Assembly: GCF_016908015.1 (NCBI RefSeq)
Contig: NZ_JAFBDB010000002.1
Span: 310,001-374,000, forward strand
DNA: 64,000 bases
Source of the DNA: Clostridium pascui
GTDB lineage: Bacteria; Bacillota; Clostridia; Clostridiales; Clostridiaceae
Direction of reading: 5' to 3'
Under the pieces are notes generated by a model. That model searched no databases, was not told the DNA's origin, and saw only the letters and a program-made list of their open reading frames with translations. Shown piece after piece: positions 35,115 to 43,681 of this stretch; position 1 is the first letter of the stretch; each line of letters begins with the position of its first letter. A program made the position numbers and the translations under genes.

Positions 35115-36830
35115 TTATTCTTTAGTTTTAAACTTGTTAATTTCATCTAGTACCTTACTTGTCATTTCAGTTAAGTTTTGTGCTGTTGTTGCTACATCTA
35201 GAGAGGAACCATTCATTTCTTCAGTTGAAGCTGAAATTTCTTCAGAAGATGCAGATATTTCTTGAGCAACGGAAGAAGAAGCTTCAACCTTTTCTAGTAT
35301 AACATCTTTGTCTTTATTGATTTCTTCAACAGAATCAGTGATATGTTGAATTTTAGGAGCTAACCTGTCTATACCATGTAATATATCTTGGAATGAATCA
35401 ATGGTGTTTTTTATAACATTAACTTGATTTTTTAATTCGTCGTCCATGGTATCAGTAGTGCTTAAAATTGTATTGGAGCTATTTGATATATTGCTTACTA
35501 ATGAATTTATATTATCTGATGAAACCTTTGTTTGTTCTGCAAGTTTTCTTATCTCATCTGCAACTACAGCAAATCCACGACCAGCTTCTCCAGCACGAGC
35601 TGCTTCAATAGAGGCATTTAGCGCTAATAAATTTGTCTGGTCTGCGATGCCATTTATAATGCTTGTTATTTCATTTATTTTATGTATATCTTGTCCAAGT
35701 GTTGATATTTTTAAAGCAAAGTCGTTAAAAGAAGATCCTACATTTCTTACTGAATCAGATAAAAAATTCATATTATTATTACTATCGCTTGCCATAGCAT
35801 TAAAGTTTTTGGAGGCTACATCAACATCTAATATATCTTGAACAATTTTTTCAAGCTTTTCTCCAAATTGATTTAAAATAGATGTGATAGAGACCAAATC
35901 TTGTGCTTGAGAGCCTGTACCTTCAGCTACGTCTTGTATTGCACTTGCTACATTTTCTGATACTGATGTCATTTCTTCAGATATTGCAGCTAAGGAAAGT
36001 GATTTTTCATCTATGTTTTTAGAAGTTTCCTTAAAAGACTCAAGTATGGATGAAACATTATCCACAGTTTGCTTAACTGCACCTGTAAGTTCTCCAATTT
36101 CAGATTCGTTTACAGGAAGATTGACATCTACAGAAAAGTCTCCTTTAGACACTTCAATTAAAATATCTCTTAATTTTTTAATAGGGTTTATAAGTTTAGT
36201 TGTATAAACGTACACGTTTACTAAAGTAGATGCAATTAGAGCAAAGGTTAAAATCATTAAAAGTATTATATATCTAGCTAGCACTGCTTCAGCTATTTTT
36301 AGCTCTTTGGCTGACTTGTCATCTATGCTATTTTCGAATCTTATTAGCGCATCTGTTAAAGCATTTGACTGAGTATCATAATTAGAATCAAACATTAATT
36401 GGCGTGCTTTATTAAAGTCCTTTTGTGCAACTGCCTTAACTGCTTCTTGCTCTATTTGTCTTAATGCATCAGATGATGTCTTAGCTTTTTCAAGTAAACT
36501 TAGCTGTTCCTCAGGTATATCAAGTTTTATTAAATTTTCTTTTGCATTTTCCATAGATTTAGTTTGGTTTAATTCTCTCATGTAGTTATCGTAATGTTCC
36601 TTTTCGCCAAATTGAACATAACTTCTTGCTTCTGATGATAAATAATCAGTGGCATCTCCAAATTTTAATCCCAAATCTTTAAGATTCGTTCTTTTAGCTT
36701 GTATATTTTGTTCCGTTTTAAATGCCATTTTAATAAGTACGCCGCCGCTAATTAATAAAATTGCAAGGACGATTGCAATGGTACTTAAAATGCGATTAAG
36801 CGTAGATTGTTTCATTGCTTTTTTTCTCAT
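35115..36830 (-). CDS. Methyl-accepting chemotaxis protein
   Basis: A 571-residue transmembrane chemoreceptor. Membrane helices at about 15-36 and 185-207 flank a roughly 150-residue helical sensor of the four-helix-bundle type. A HAMP linker ([24 protein letters not shown]) and a long cytoplasmic signalling hairpin follow. The tip contains [40 protein letters not shown], the site for CheA/CheW contact. ATG at 36830 follows AGAGGG; the frame is open 26 codons upstream without a ribosome site. The ligand is unknown. Confidence 0.93.
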   Translation of the reverse strand: MRKKAMKQSTLNRILSTIAIVLAILLISGGVLIKMAFKTEQNIQAKRTNLKDLGLKFGDATDYLSSEARSYVQFGEKEHYDNYMRELNQTKSMENAKENLIKLDIPEEQLSLLEKAKTSSDALRQIEQEAVKAVAQKDFNKARQLMFDSNYDTQSNALTDALIRFENSIDDKSAKELKIAEAVLARYIILLMILTFALIASTLVNVYVYTTKLINPIKKLRDILIEVSKGDFSVDVNLPVNESEIGELTGAVKQTVDNVSSILESFKETSKNIDEKSLSLAAISEEMTSVSENVASAIQDVAEGTGSQAQDLVSITSILNQFGEKLEKIVQDILDVDVASKNFNAMASDSNNNMNFLSDSVRNVGSSFNDFALKISTLGQDIHKINEITSIINGIADQTNLLALNASIEAARAGEAGRGFAVVADEIRKLAEQTKVSSDNINSLVSNISNSSNTILSTTDTMDDELKNQVNVIKNTIDSFQDILHGIDRLAPKIQHITDSVEEINKDKDVILEKVEASSSVAQEISASSEEISASTEEMNGSSLDVATTAQNLTEMTSKVLDEINKFKTKE

Positions 36831-36869
36831 GTTGATAACCCTCTTTTGTAAAAATTTTTTATAATATTG

Positions 36870-36880
36870 AAGATTATACC
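36870..36880 (-). promoter_or_regulatory. Extended -10 of chemoreceptor gene
   Basis: On the minus strand TGGTATAAT gives an extended -10 element with TATAAT at 36878-36873, about 43 nt ahead of the start codon. No strong -35 is present. Confidence 0.4.
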
Positions 36881-37049
36881 ATATAGTGCAACAAATAGCT
36901 AATGCCAAAAGTAAATTTATTTTTAATATTTAAATACAAATTTATCTTGAAAAGCTAATATAATATTTCAATTAACCACAAGCAATTCAGCGCTTGATAC
37001 TATAGAAAAGAGATCGGGGCTTGAATTTTAAGGTATAGGGGGAAAGTGA

Positions 37050-37103
37050 ATGGTTAATACTAATTTTGAATTAGAAAATGGGGGCGATTATTATAAAAAC
37101 TAA
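37050..37103 (+). CDS. Short overlapping leader ORF ahead of AI-2E permease
   Basis: Seventeen codons, MVNTNFELENGGDYYKN, with a strong ribosome site (AGGGGGAAAGTGA then ATG). It overlaps the start of the permease gene in another frame; the permease ATG at 37078 lies inside it and has no good ribosome site of its own. It may serve translational coupling, or the true permease start may be reached by reinitiation. It could also be chance. Confidence 0.4.
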   Translation: MVNTNFELENGGDYYKN

Positions 37104-38136
37104 AACTCAAATAATTCAAATATTAGTAATAATAAATTTAGGGATACTAGTCTTTATTTTATTGGGAAGATTAAGTATTATTCATAAGCTTATGCTAACT
37201 ATAGCTAAGGCATTCTTAATTCCTCTGTTTATTTCAGCACTGCTATTTTATATAATAAGACCTCTCAATGATATTTTTATAAAAAAGGGACTTACTCGAG
37301 GCAAAGCAAGTTTACTTTCATTAATAATATTTACATTTATTTTAAGTGGATTATTATCTTATTTTAGTAAATATGCATATGGACAATTCGAACAACTTAC
37401 AAGACAGATGTGGGCAATTTTAAATAATAAAGAACAAATTGATGGATTTATGAGTTGGATAAACAGTTTTATAAATGTAGGTAAAATATATGCATTAATA
37501 GCAGCCTCTGCTACAAATTACATTCAGCAAATAGGATATAATTTTATGAGAGTTATAGGATATTTTATGAATGCATTTTCCACAGTATTTCTTATAGTAG
37601 TTATAGTCTTTTATATGCTTAAGGATGGAGATAAGTTTAAAGATAAGATTTTAAGGATGATACCTACAAGGCATAAAAAAGTTTCAAATGAAATATTGTC
37701 TGAAAGTGATACCATACTTAGCCATTATGTCACAGGTCAAGCAAAGGTAGCATTGTCACTAGCCAGTATGATATTTTTAGGCTATAAAATTATAGGGATG
37801 CCAAATGCACTACTTCTTTCAACCATAACGTTTATACTTGCATTTATACCCTTTGTAGGATTTTTTATTTCAATGATAATTCCTGTGGTCATAGCAATAG
37901 GAATGGGACTCCCTATGTTTTTAAAGCTTATAGTTTTATTTATCATTGTTCAAACTTTAAAGGGAAGAGTTGTAGTACCATTAGTAATGGCTAAAAGTAT
38001 GAACATACATCCTTTAACTGATATATTTTTGGTAATAGGGGCAATAGCCATAGGAGGACCATTTACTGCTTTTGCAATAGTACCAATATATGCTATTATA
38101 AAGAATATAGTGATGATATTTTTTAATGCTAGATAG
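37078..38136 (+). CDS. AI-2E family permease (PerM/YdiK type)
   Basis: A 352-residue membrane protein with about seven helices. The conserved segment GQAKVALSLASMIFLGYKIIGMPNALLLSTITFILAFIPFVGFFISMIIPVV (positions about 37735-37890) is typical of the AI-2E exporter family, whose members also include ion/proton antiporters. The substrate is unknown. The start is uncertain because the ATG at 37078 lies within a short upstream ORF. The last five codons and the TAG stop coincide with the left terminus of a long-hairpin element, so the native C-terminus may have been replaced. Confidence 0.85.
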   Translation: MGAIIIKTKTQIIQILVIINLGILVFILLGRLSIIHKLMLTIAKAFLIPLFISALLFYIIRPLNDIFIKKGLTRGKASLLSLIIFTFILSGLLSYFSKYAYGQFEQLTRQMWAILNNKEQIDGFMSWINSFINVGKIYALIAASATNYIQQIGYNFMRVIGYFMNAFSTVFLIVVIVFYMLKDGDKFKDKILRMIPTRHKKVSNEILSESDTILSHYVTGQAKVALSLASMIFLGYKIIGMPNALLLSTITFILAFIPFVGFFISMIIPVVIAIGMGLPMFLKLIVLFIIVQTLKGRVVVPLVMAKSMNIHPLTDIFLVIGAIAIGGPFTAFAIVPIYAIIKNIVMIFFNAR

Positions 38137-38402
38137 GTAGTGTGGTCTTTGCATCTAGGAAAGCAGTTCATTTCGCTAAGGGCGGCTAATCTTCTAAAAT
38201 TCAAAATTTCTAAACCTTCTAAACTCGCTAACGCTCAAACAATAGAAGGCTCCTAACGGAATTTTAAATTTTAAAAGAAAGCCGCTCTAAGGCTTATTCA
38301 ATGCTTTCTACGATGTAAATACCATACTCTATAAGCATTAAAAAATATCTTTATGTAAACTGATATATTTAAGGAGAGAATTTCGCTTTGCGAAAGTTCT
38401 TT
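38116..38402 (+). repeat. Long-hairpin element (copy 5), overlapping a stop codon
   Basis: The hairpin is at 38116-38348. The terminus ATATTTTTTAATGCT (38116-38130) is an exact inverted match of AGCATTAAAAAATAT (38334-38348). Inner arms are GGGCGGCT/AGCCGCTCT-like and ACCTTCTA/TAGAAGGCT. The left terminus encodes the last codons of the permease. A GAATTTCGC/GCGAAAGTTC hairpin follows at 38372-38398. The rest to 38521 is AT-rich leader of the RNase H gene, including a further TTTTTAATGTTGA terminus at about 38470. Confidence 0.85.
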
Positions 38403-38521
38403 TTAGATCTATATAATTAAAGAAATTCAACGATACGAATTTCATCAATAAGTAGTTTAAATGATATTTTTAATGTTGATTCTATACTTGGTAATCAACA
38501 TTATCTTAAAAGGAGGAACAT

Positions 38522-39454
38522 ATGGGGAAAAAGGTTTACGCAATTAAAGAAGGGTACGATTTTGAAAGTAATAAAAAGATAGAAGATTTAATAGTAGGCA
38601 CTTGGGCTGAATGCTTAAAATATGTTAAGGGAGTTAAGGGGGCTAAATATAAAAGCTTTGAATCCATGGCGGAAGCTAAAAGTTTTTTAACTGATACAAA
38701 GAAGCTCTTAAAGAAGGGTGAGGATTCATATCCTTTAGATATACCTCATGCATATGTAGATGGAAGTTTTAATATGTCTACGGGTAAATTTGGGTATGGA
38801 CTAGTAGTGGTTTGTGATAATGTGATAGAGTATATAGAAAATGGAGCACCAGAGGATGATTCTAAAAAGGCTTTAAGGCAAATTGCAGGAGAGCTCAAGG
38901 CTTCAGTTAGAGCAGCAGAATATGCAGTAGAAAAAGGATATAAAGAAATTGTAATTCTTCATGATTATGAAGGGATTTCTCATCATGCAACAGGATACTG
39001 GGAAAGAAGAGATAAGTCATCTGAGGAGTATTACAATACAATGAATAGGCTTATGACAAATCATAATCTTAAGGTGATTTTTGTAAAGGTAGATAGCCAT
39101 ACCGGTGATCTTTATAATGAAATTGCTGACGAGGAAGCTAAAGCAGCCATAAATATGGAGCTCCCTAAGATTACATTGAAATGGCTTAAGGAACATAAAA
39201 TTAAGGTAATAAATGAAGAGATTAAAGAAGAACTTTTAAATATAACATCTCAAAGTGTAGAAGAAAACATAATAGTATTAAATAATAACATTGAAGATAT
39301 TAACCCAGTTAATAATGATGAAAATATAGAGATTGTAATATCAAAACTTATTAATGCATATAAAGAGAAGGATATTAACTTACATAAATATATTAAAGGA
39401 TTAAATGATAGCTTGAAAGATGAAGTGATATTGGAAATGATAAAGAAAATTTAA
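38522..39454 (+). CDS. Viroplasmin/RNase H domain protein
   Basis: A 310-residue protein. An N-terminal viroplasmin (RNase H1-type hybrid-binding) domain, about 1-55 with KVYAIKEGY and YKSFESMAEAKSFL, is followed by an RNase H domain. The likely acidic quartet is Asp in AYVDGSF (near 79), Glu in AGELKAS, Asp in ILHDYEGI and Asp in EIADEEAK. It should degrade RNA in RNA-DNA hybrids. About 100 C-terminal residues are unassigned. RBS AAAAGGAGG precedes the ATG. Confidence 0.9.
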   Translation: MGKKVYAIKEGYDFESNKKIEDLIVGTWAECLKYVKGVKGAKYKSFESMAEAKSFLTDTKKLLKKGEDSYPLDIPHAYVDGSFNMSTGKFGYGLVVVCDNVIEYIENGAPEDDSKKALRQIAGELKASVRAAEYAVEKGYKEIVILHDYEGISHHATGYWERRDKSSEEYYNTMNRLMTNHNLKVIFVKVDSHTGDLYNEIADEEAKAAINMELPKITLKWLKEHKIKVINEEIKEELLNITSQSVEENIIVLNNNIEDINPVNNDENIEIVISKLINAYKEKDINLHKYIKGLNDSLKDEVILEMIKKI

Positions 39455-39525
39455 ATTCTATTAGCACATTTTTAAAAAAGTCTTCATATTATATAACGTA
39501 ACATTTTAAAAATAGGGGTGTAAAT

Positions 39526-40332
39526 GTGAAAAGAAATATGAGGAGTAGGTATTATCAAGAAATGTACAGGGATGATAACGAAATAAATAAGAGTAAATAT
39601 GACTCAGATATGAATAACATGGATGACATTTACAATATTAAGGACATAGGGGATACAGATAACGTAGCTGGAGTAAAAGATGTTTACGACATGGACGACA
39701 TGAATAATATGACTGGAATGAAAGACATATATGATATGAGCGACATGAATAATATGACTGGAATGGAAGACATATATGATATGAATAATATGAACAATAT
39801 GACTGGAATGAAGGACATATATGACATGAATGATATGAATAACATGACTGGAATGAAAGATGTTTATGATATGGATGATACGGAAAACTCAATGATGCAT
39901 CATTGTATGGATTGTCCAATGTCACAAGGATTACAAGGGACACAGACAGGCAGACCAATGTGTCCAATGATGGGTATGCATGATATGCACCACGGAATGT
40001 GTCCAATGATGGGTATGCACGATATGCACCATGGAATGTGCCCAATGATGATGTGCTGCATGCCATGTGGAATGCATCCAATGATGGGAATGCACGGTAT
40101 GCACCATGGTATGTGTCCAATGATGCCAGATGTACAGGGAATGTATGATATGGATGACGATGATGATTATGATAAGTGCCATAAAAAAGTAAAAAGTAAA
40201 ATGAAAGAAAATAAATGTAAGTGCGGTATGAAGGATATAGATGACATAAAAGATCTTCATGATAAGAAATGTGGTAAACATGACAAATGTAAAAAACATC
40301 GTATGTATGGAATTTATTTAGACGAAGACTAG
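39526..40332 (+). CDS. Met/His/Cys-rich tandem-repeat protein, possible metal binder
   Basis: A 268-residue protein with GTG start behind GGGGTG. Residues about 58-125 are four tandem copies of a 14-residue unit close to DMNNMTGMKDIYDM. Residues about 143-205 are repeats near CPMMGMHDMHHGM, and the end is Lys/Cys/His-rich (KCKCGMKD, KKCGKHDKCKKH). No signal peptide or membrane helix is present. The spacing of Met, His and Cys suggests binding of copper or another soft metal; a spore-coat role is another option. I do not recognise a named family. Confidence 0.7.
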   Translation: MKRNMRSRYYQEMYRDDNEINKSKYDSDMNNMDDIYNIKDIGDTDNVAGVKDVYDMDDMNNMTGMKDIYDMSDMNNMTGMEDIYDMNNMNNMTGMKDIYDMNDMNNMTGMKDVYDMDDTENSMMHHCMDCPMSQGLQGTQTGRPMCPMMGMHDMHHGMCPMMGMHDMHHGMCPMMMCCMPCGMHPMMGMHGMHHGMCPMMPDVQGMYDMDDDDDYDKCHKKVKSKMKENKCKCGMKDIDDIKDLHDKKCGKHDKCKKHRMYGIYLDED

Positions 40333-40340
40333 AAAAAATA

Positions 40341-40793
40341 CGGTATTTTTAATGTTAAATCTTTCGTCTGGGTTCTGCATTTAAGAAACCGTTCACTGCG
40401 CAAAGAATCTCTAATATCTCTAAATTTCAACCACCTAAACTTTCTAAACTCGCTGTAGCTCAGACAGTAGAAAGTTTTTTACGGTGTTTTAAATTGAGAG
40501 ATAAAGAGCTTCTAATTGCTTGTTCAATGCTTTCTACAATGCAGAACTCAGACTAAATTTAACATTAAAAATGTCCTTATCTACACTGCTGAAGGAGGGA
40601 ATTTCGTTTTGACGAAATTCCTTTAAATTTATAAATATTATCCGCTCTCAGCGAAATGAACGCATAAAGATCTTTTAGGGCGGCAGCCCAGGACGGTATA
40701 AGAACTTACACTAAATAAGTGAGGAACTTTAATTTAAAAGTTAACGCTTTCTTAAATTCAAATCCTATACGGAAGATTCAACATTAAAAACGT
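40341..40793 (+). repeat. Long-hairpin element (copy 6), mosaic unit
   Basis: The hairpin is at 40341-40576, with inner stem AACTTTCTA/TAGAAAGTT and loop CTCGCTGTAGCTCAGACAG. A GAATTTCGT/ACGAAATTC hairpin, a reversed fragment of a hairpin left arm (about 40622-40662) and the unit A tail box TTTAGGGCGGCAGCCCAGG follow. An isolated right terminus ends at 40793 (GATTCAACATTAAAAACGTC). The mixture indicates recombination between copies. It begins 9 nt after the stop of the Met-rich gene. Confidence 0.8.
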
Positions 40794-40824
40794 CTCAAAT
40801 TCCTTTTTAGATTAGAATTAACAA

Positions 40825-40853
40825 TTGAAAACTTTATGGTAAAGTAATATAAT
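40825..40853 (+). promoter_or_regulatory. Promoter of aspartate kinase gene
   Basis: TTGAAA (40825-40830), a 17-nt spacer and TATAAT (40848-40853). The leader of about 100 nt shows no lysine riboswitch features. Confidence 0.6.
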
Positions 40854-40958
40854 CTTATTAATTTAATAACTTGTGAATTTGTTGCGCTAATTTATTAAAT
40901 TAAGGGGCAAAAATTGATAATTATTTGACAAAAAACTAATGAAATAGGGGGCTTTTTT

Positions 40959-42272
40959 ATGAATGAAATTATTGTAGCAAAATTTGGTGGCAGTTCTTTA
41001 GCAGATAGTGAACAATTTAAAAAGGTAAAGTCAATTGTAATGGAGGATTCAAGAAGAAAATACATAGTTCCTTCAGCACCGGGAAAAAGATTTAAGGAAG
41101 ACTATAAGATAACTGATTTATTATATCTTTGTCATGCCCATGTTGAGCAAAACATTTCCTTTGAGGAAGTATTTAATATAATTGAAGAAAGATATATGGG
41201 GCTTGTAGAAGAATTAAATCTAGATTTAGATATAAAAAGTGAACTTAATATAGTAAGAGAAAAGGTTAAAAATGGGGCGAGTAAAGATTATACAGCGAGC
41301 AGGGGAGAATATCTAAACGGACTTATACTTGCAGCTTATCTAAACATTCCTTTTGTTGATCCTAAGGAATTGATATGCTTTAATGAAAAAGGAGTACTTG
41401 ACTTAGAAGTTACTGTTAAAACGGTAAATGAAAAGTTATCAGATATCCCAACAGCGGTAATACCAGGGTTTTATGGTGCCTTAGAAAATGGAGATATAAA
41501 GACATTTTCAAGGGGCGGTTCAGATATAACAGGATCTATAATATCAAGAGGAGTTAATGCAGCTCTATATGAAAACTGGACAGATGTTTCAGGATTTTTA
41601 ATGGCAGATCCAAGAATAGTAGATAATCCAAGAAATATAGAAAAAATAACTTATAAGGAATTAAGAGAGCTTTCTTATATGGGAGCTACAGTGCTTCATG
41701 AAGAAGCTGTATTTCCAGTAAGAGAAGCTGGAATACCTATAAATATCAAGAATACAAATAGTCCTGAAGATAATGGAACTCTTATAGTTAGTGATGATAA
41801 CTTTGAAAATACATACAATACTATTACAGGGGTAGCAGGTAAAAAGGACTTTACTGTAATAACAATTGAAAAGACAATGATGAATGCTGAAAAAGGATAT
41901 TGCAGAAGGGTACTTTCTATCCTTGAAGATCATAATATGGCATTTGAACATATGCCTTCAGGAATAGATAACGTATCTGTAATAGTTTCTAATTCAGAGT
42001 TAAATGGAAAGCTTGAGGAAATACTAGAAGAAATAAGATTTAAATGTAAGCCTGATTTTATAGAAGTTCATGGAGATATGGCTTTAATTGCTGTAGTAGG
42101 TAAGGTTATGAAAAGAAATGCAGGAATTTCAGCAAAGTTATTTAATGCATTATATGAAAGCGATGTAAATGTTAGAATGATTACTCAGGGCTCCAGTGAA
42201 ATAAATATAATTATAGGGGTTGAAAATGGAGACTTTGAAAAAGCACTAAAAGTTATATATGAAGCGTTTTAA
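40959..42272 (+). CDS. Aspartate kinase
   Basis: A 437-residue cytoplasmic enzyme that phosphorylates aspartate at the head of the Lys/Thr/Met pathway. The kinase motif KFGGSSLAD is near residue 8, SRGGSDITGSIISRG near 187 and NWTDVSGFLMADPRIV near 207. Two ACT domains at the C-terminus (about 300-437, with VSVIVSNSEL and VRMITQGSSEINI) predict feedback control. RBS ATAGGGGGC precedes the ATG. The stop TAA lies inside the left terminus (TTTTAATGTTGA) of a long-hairpin element. Confidence 0.93.
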   Translation: MNEIIVAKFGGSSLADSEQFKKVKSIVMEDSRRKYIVPSAPGKRFKEDYKITDLLYLCHAHVEQNISFEEVFNIIEERYMGLVEELNLDLDIKSELNIVREKVKNGASKDYTASRGEYLNGLILAAYLNIPFVDPKELICFNEKGVLDLEVTVKTVNEKLSDIPTAVIPGFYGALENGDIKTFSRGGSDITGSIISRGVNAALYENWTDVSGFLMADPRIVDNPRNIEKITYKELRELSYMGATVLHEEAVFPVREAGIPINIKNTNSPEDNGTLIVSDDNFENTYNTITGVAGKKDFTVITIEKTMMNAEKGYCRRVLSILEDHNMAFEHMPSGIDNVSVIVSNSELNGKLEEILEEIRFKCKPDFIEVHGDMALIAVVGKVMKRNAGISAKLFNALYESDVNVRMITQGSSEINIIIGVENGDFEKALKVIYEAF

Positions 42273-42492
42273 TGTTGAAACACAAGTATGAAATTTGCAT
42301 TTAGGTAAGCGTTCGCTTCGCAAAAAAGGACTAATATTTCTTCATTTTAAAACACCTAAGCCTTCTAAACTCACTTCGTTCAGACAATAGAAGGCTTTAT
42401 ACGGTGTTTTAAAATCAGAAATAAAGTCCTTTTAATGCTTGCTCAATGCTTACTACAATGCAAATTCCATACTTGTAAAATCAACATTAAAA
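42265..42492 (+). repeat. Long-hairpin element (copy 7), overlapping a stop codon
   Basis: The left terminus GTTTTAATGTTGA contains the TAA stop of aspartate kinase, and the right terminus is TCAACATTAAAAT. Arms include AAAAAGGACT/AGTCCTTTT and inner stem AGCCTTCTA/TAGAAGGCT, around the loop AACTCACTTCGTTCAGACA. Confidence 0.85.
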
Positions 42493-42683
42493 TCATAGTT
42501 AGCGTGTGCTTAATGGCTTTCTACAATGCAAATCCCATGCCTTTGTATTCAACATTAAGAATTCAGTGTTGAGTGGTAACTGAAAAATACTTTCTACGAT
42601 GCAAATTCCATACTATAATTCAACATTAAAACATGGTTGGTATGTGTGCGGAAGGAGGAAATTCTGTTTGTACAGAATTTCTT
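42493..42683 (+). repeat. Two extra right-terminus copies and a tail hairpin
   Basis: About 46 nt of the element's right end (GCTTTCTACAATGCAAAT through TTCAACATTAA) recur at 42511-42559 and 42588-42632 behind the complete copy, giving three in a row. A GGAAATTCTG/CAGAATTTC hairpin follows at 42655-42682. Confidence 0.75.
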
Positions 42684-42890
42684 TGATAACTATTAACTAT
42701 TTAGTATTAAGTATTAATTTTTTTTAGCGTTAGGCTCATACAGGCTAGAGATTAATAGTTAGTGATTAGGGATTGATAAATAGAAAATATAATAAAAAGT
42801 AAAAAAATCGATAAAATACTGATAATCAGTGCCTTAATTAAAAAATATTTCATATCATAATATGTAACAAAATTATAGGGCGGTGTTTAA
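42684..42890. other. AT-rich spacer ahead of phosphodiesterase gene
   Basis: This contains degenerate TAACTATTAACTATT-type repeats and their inverse (ATTAATAGTTAGTG) around 42685-42765. No gene is seen, and a promoter is not certain. Confidence 0.4.
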
Positions 42891-43382
42891 ATGAAGATAG
42901 GGGTAACAGCAGATACCCATTTGAGTAAGCATCCTGAAAAAATAGAAGAGATTATAAAGAGATACTTTTCTGATGTGGATTTAATTATTCATTTGGGGGA
43001 CTTTACCTCAATTGAGGTGCTTCATAAAATGCAAAAGTATAAAAAGGTTATTGCAGTTTACGGAAATAATGATAAGGGAAAACTTACAGAGGAACTTAGG
43101 CAAAGTGAAATAATAAACATAGAGGGCTATAAAATTGGACTTTATCATGGGCATGGTTCTGGGGAAAATACCATGGATAGAGCATATAATGAATTTGAAA
43201 AAGATAAGGTTGATATAGTTATATTTGGACATAGTCATCAGCCTATTATAAAGACTAAGAGAAAAACGCTTCTAATAAATCCAGGCTCTCCAACTAAAAA
43301 ACTTAAGGAAAGATGGTACTCCTATGTGCTTCTTGAAATTACTAAGAAAAAGATAGAAGCAAAGGTTGTATTATATAATTAA
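42891..43382 (+). CDS. YfcE/MJ0936-family metallophosphodiesterase
   Basis: A 163-residue calcineurin-like phosphoesterase. Metal ligands lie in VTADTHLS (near 4-11), HLGDFTS (near 35), VYGNNDKG (near 57), LYHGHGSGE (near 84) and FGHSHQP (near 107). The family hydrolyses phosphodiesters in vitro, and the physiological substrate here is unknown. RBS AGGGCGGTG precedes the ATG, and the gene ends at a clear terminator. Confidence 0.9.
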   Translation: MKIGVTADTHLSKHPEKIEEIIKRYFSDVDLIIHLGDFTSIEVLHKMQKYKKVIAVYGNNDKGKLTEELRQSEIINIEGYKIGLYHGHGSGENTMDRAYNEFEKDKVDIVIFGHSHQPIIKTKRKTLLINPGSPTKKLKERWYSYVLLEITKKKIEAKVVLYN

Positions 43383-43386
43383 AATG

Positions 43387-43424
43387 AAAAGCACTAATCT
43401 AGAATTGTGATTATGTGCTTTTTT
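43387..43424 (+). terminator. Intrinsic terminator
   Basis: AAAGCAC (43388-43394) pairs with GTGCTTT and is followed by TTTTTATATTT. It ends the phosphodiesterase transcript ahead of the ribose operon. Confidence 0.8.
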
Positions 43425-43532
43425 ATATTTATCATTTATTAATGTTTAGTTATCCTTTTTTTGGGAACAATAAAGTTTGTTAATATATTGATAAATAGGT
43501 TGTTAAATTTAAGGCAAAGTATAGCATAATGT

Positions 43533-43544
43533 TAAACTGGTTAG
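43533..43544. promoter_or_regulatory. Upstream LacI-type operator (auxiliary)
   Basis: TAAACTGGTTAG resembles the main operator TAAACCGGTTTA and lies with its centre 99 nt upstream of it. It could support repression by looping. Confidence 0.45.
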
Positions 43545-43598
43545 TATAAGTAGTATAGCACATTGGTGTAATTCAAAAAAAATATGTCATGTAAAACG

Positions 43599-43627
43599 TT
43601 GACATTGAATATATAATATTATATAAT
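43599..43627 (+). promoter_or_regulatory. Ribose operon promoter
   Basis: TTGACA (43599-43604), a 17-nt spacer and TATAAT (43622-43627): both hexamers match the sigma-A consensus exactly. Operators follow 4 nt downstream. Confidence 0.85.
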
Positions 43628-43631
43628 TTAG

Positions 43632-43656
43632 TAAACCGGTTTAGTAAATCGGTTAA
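43632..43656. promoter_or_regulatory. Tandem LacI/RbsR-type operators
   Basis: TAAACCGGTTTA (43632-43643) is a perfect 12-bp palindrome with the central CG typical of LacI-family sites. TAAATCGGTTAA (43645-43656) is an imperfect second copy 1 nt later. Lying at the transcription start they should block the promoter when RbsR is bound. Confidence 0.8.
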
Positions 43657-43681
43657 GTATTGTTAGGTGGGTGAATACTTA

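Noticed and set aside
39690-40130. Regularly spaced direct repeats suggesting a CRISPR array
   Set aside because: The repeats are in frame, adjacent without unique spacers, and encode the 14- and 13-residue protein repeats.
39638-40299. Two long minus-strand reading frames opposite the Met-rich gene
   Set aside because: They mirror the tandem repeats of the plus-strand gene, give low-complexity Tyr/Ser or His/Ile strings, and lack ribosome sites.
40800-40958. Lysine riboswitch ahead of aspartate kinase
   Set aside because: The leader is about 100 nt, AT-rich, and lacks the multi-helix core of the lysine aptamer; a plain promoter and ribosome site explain it.
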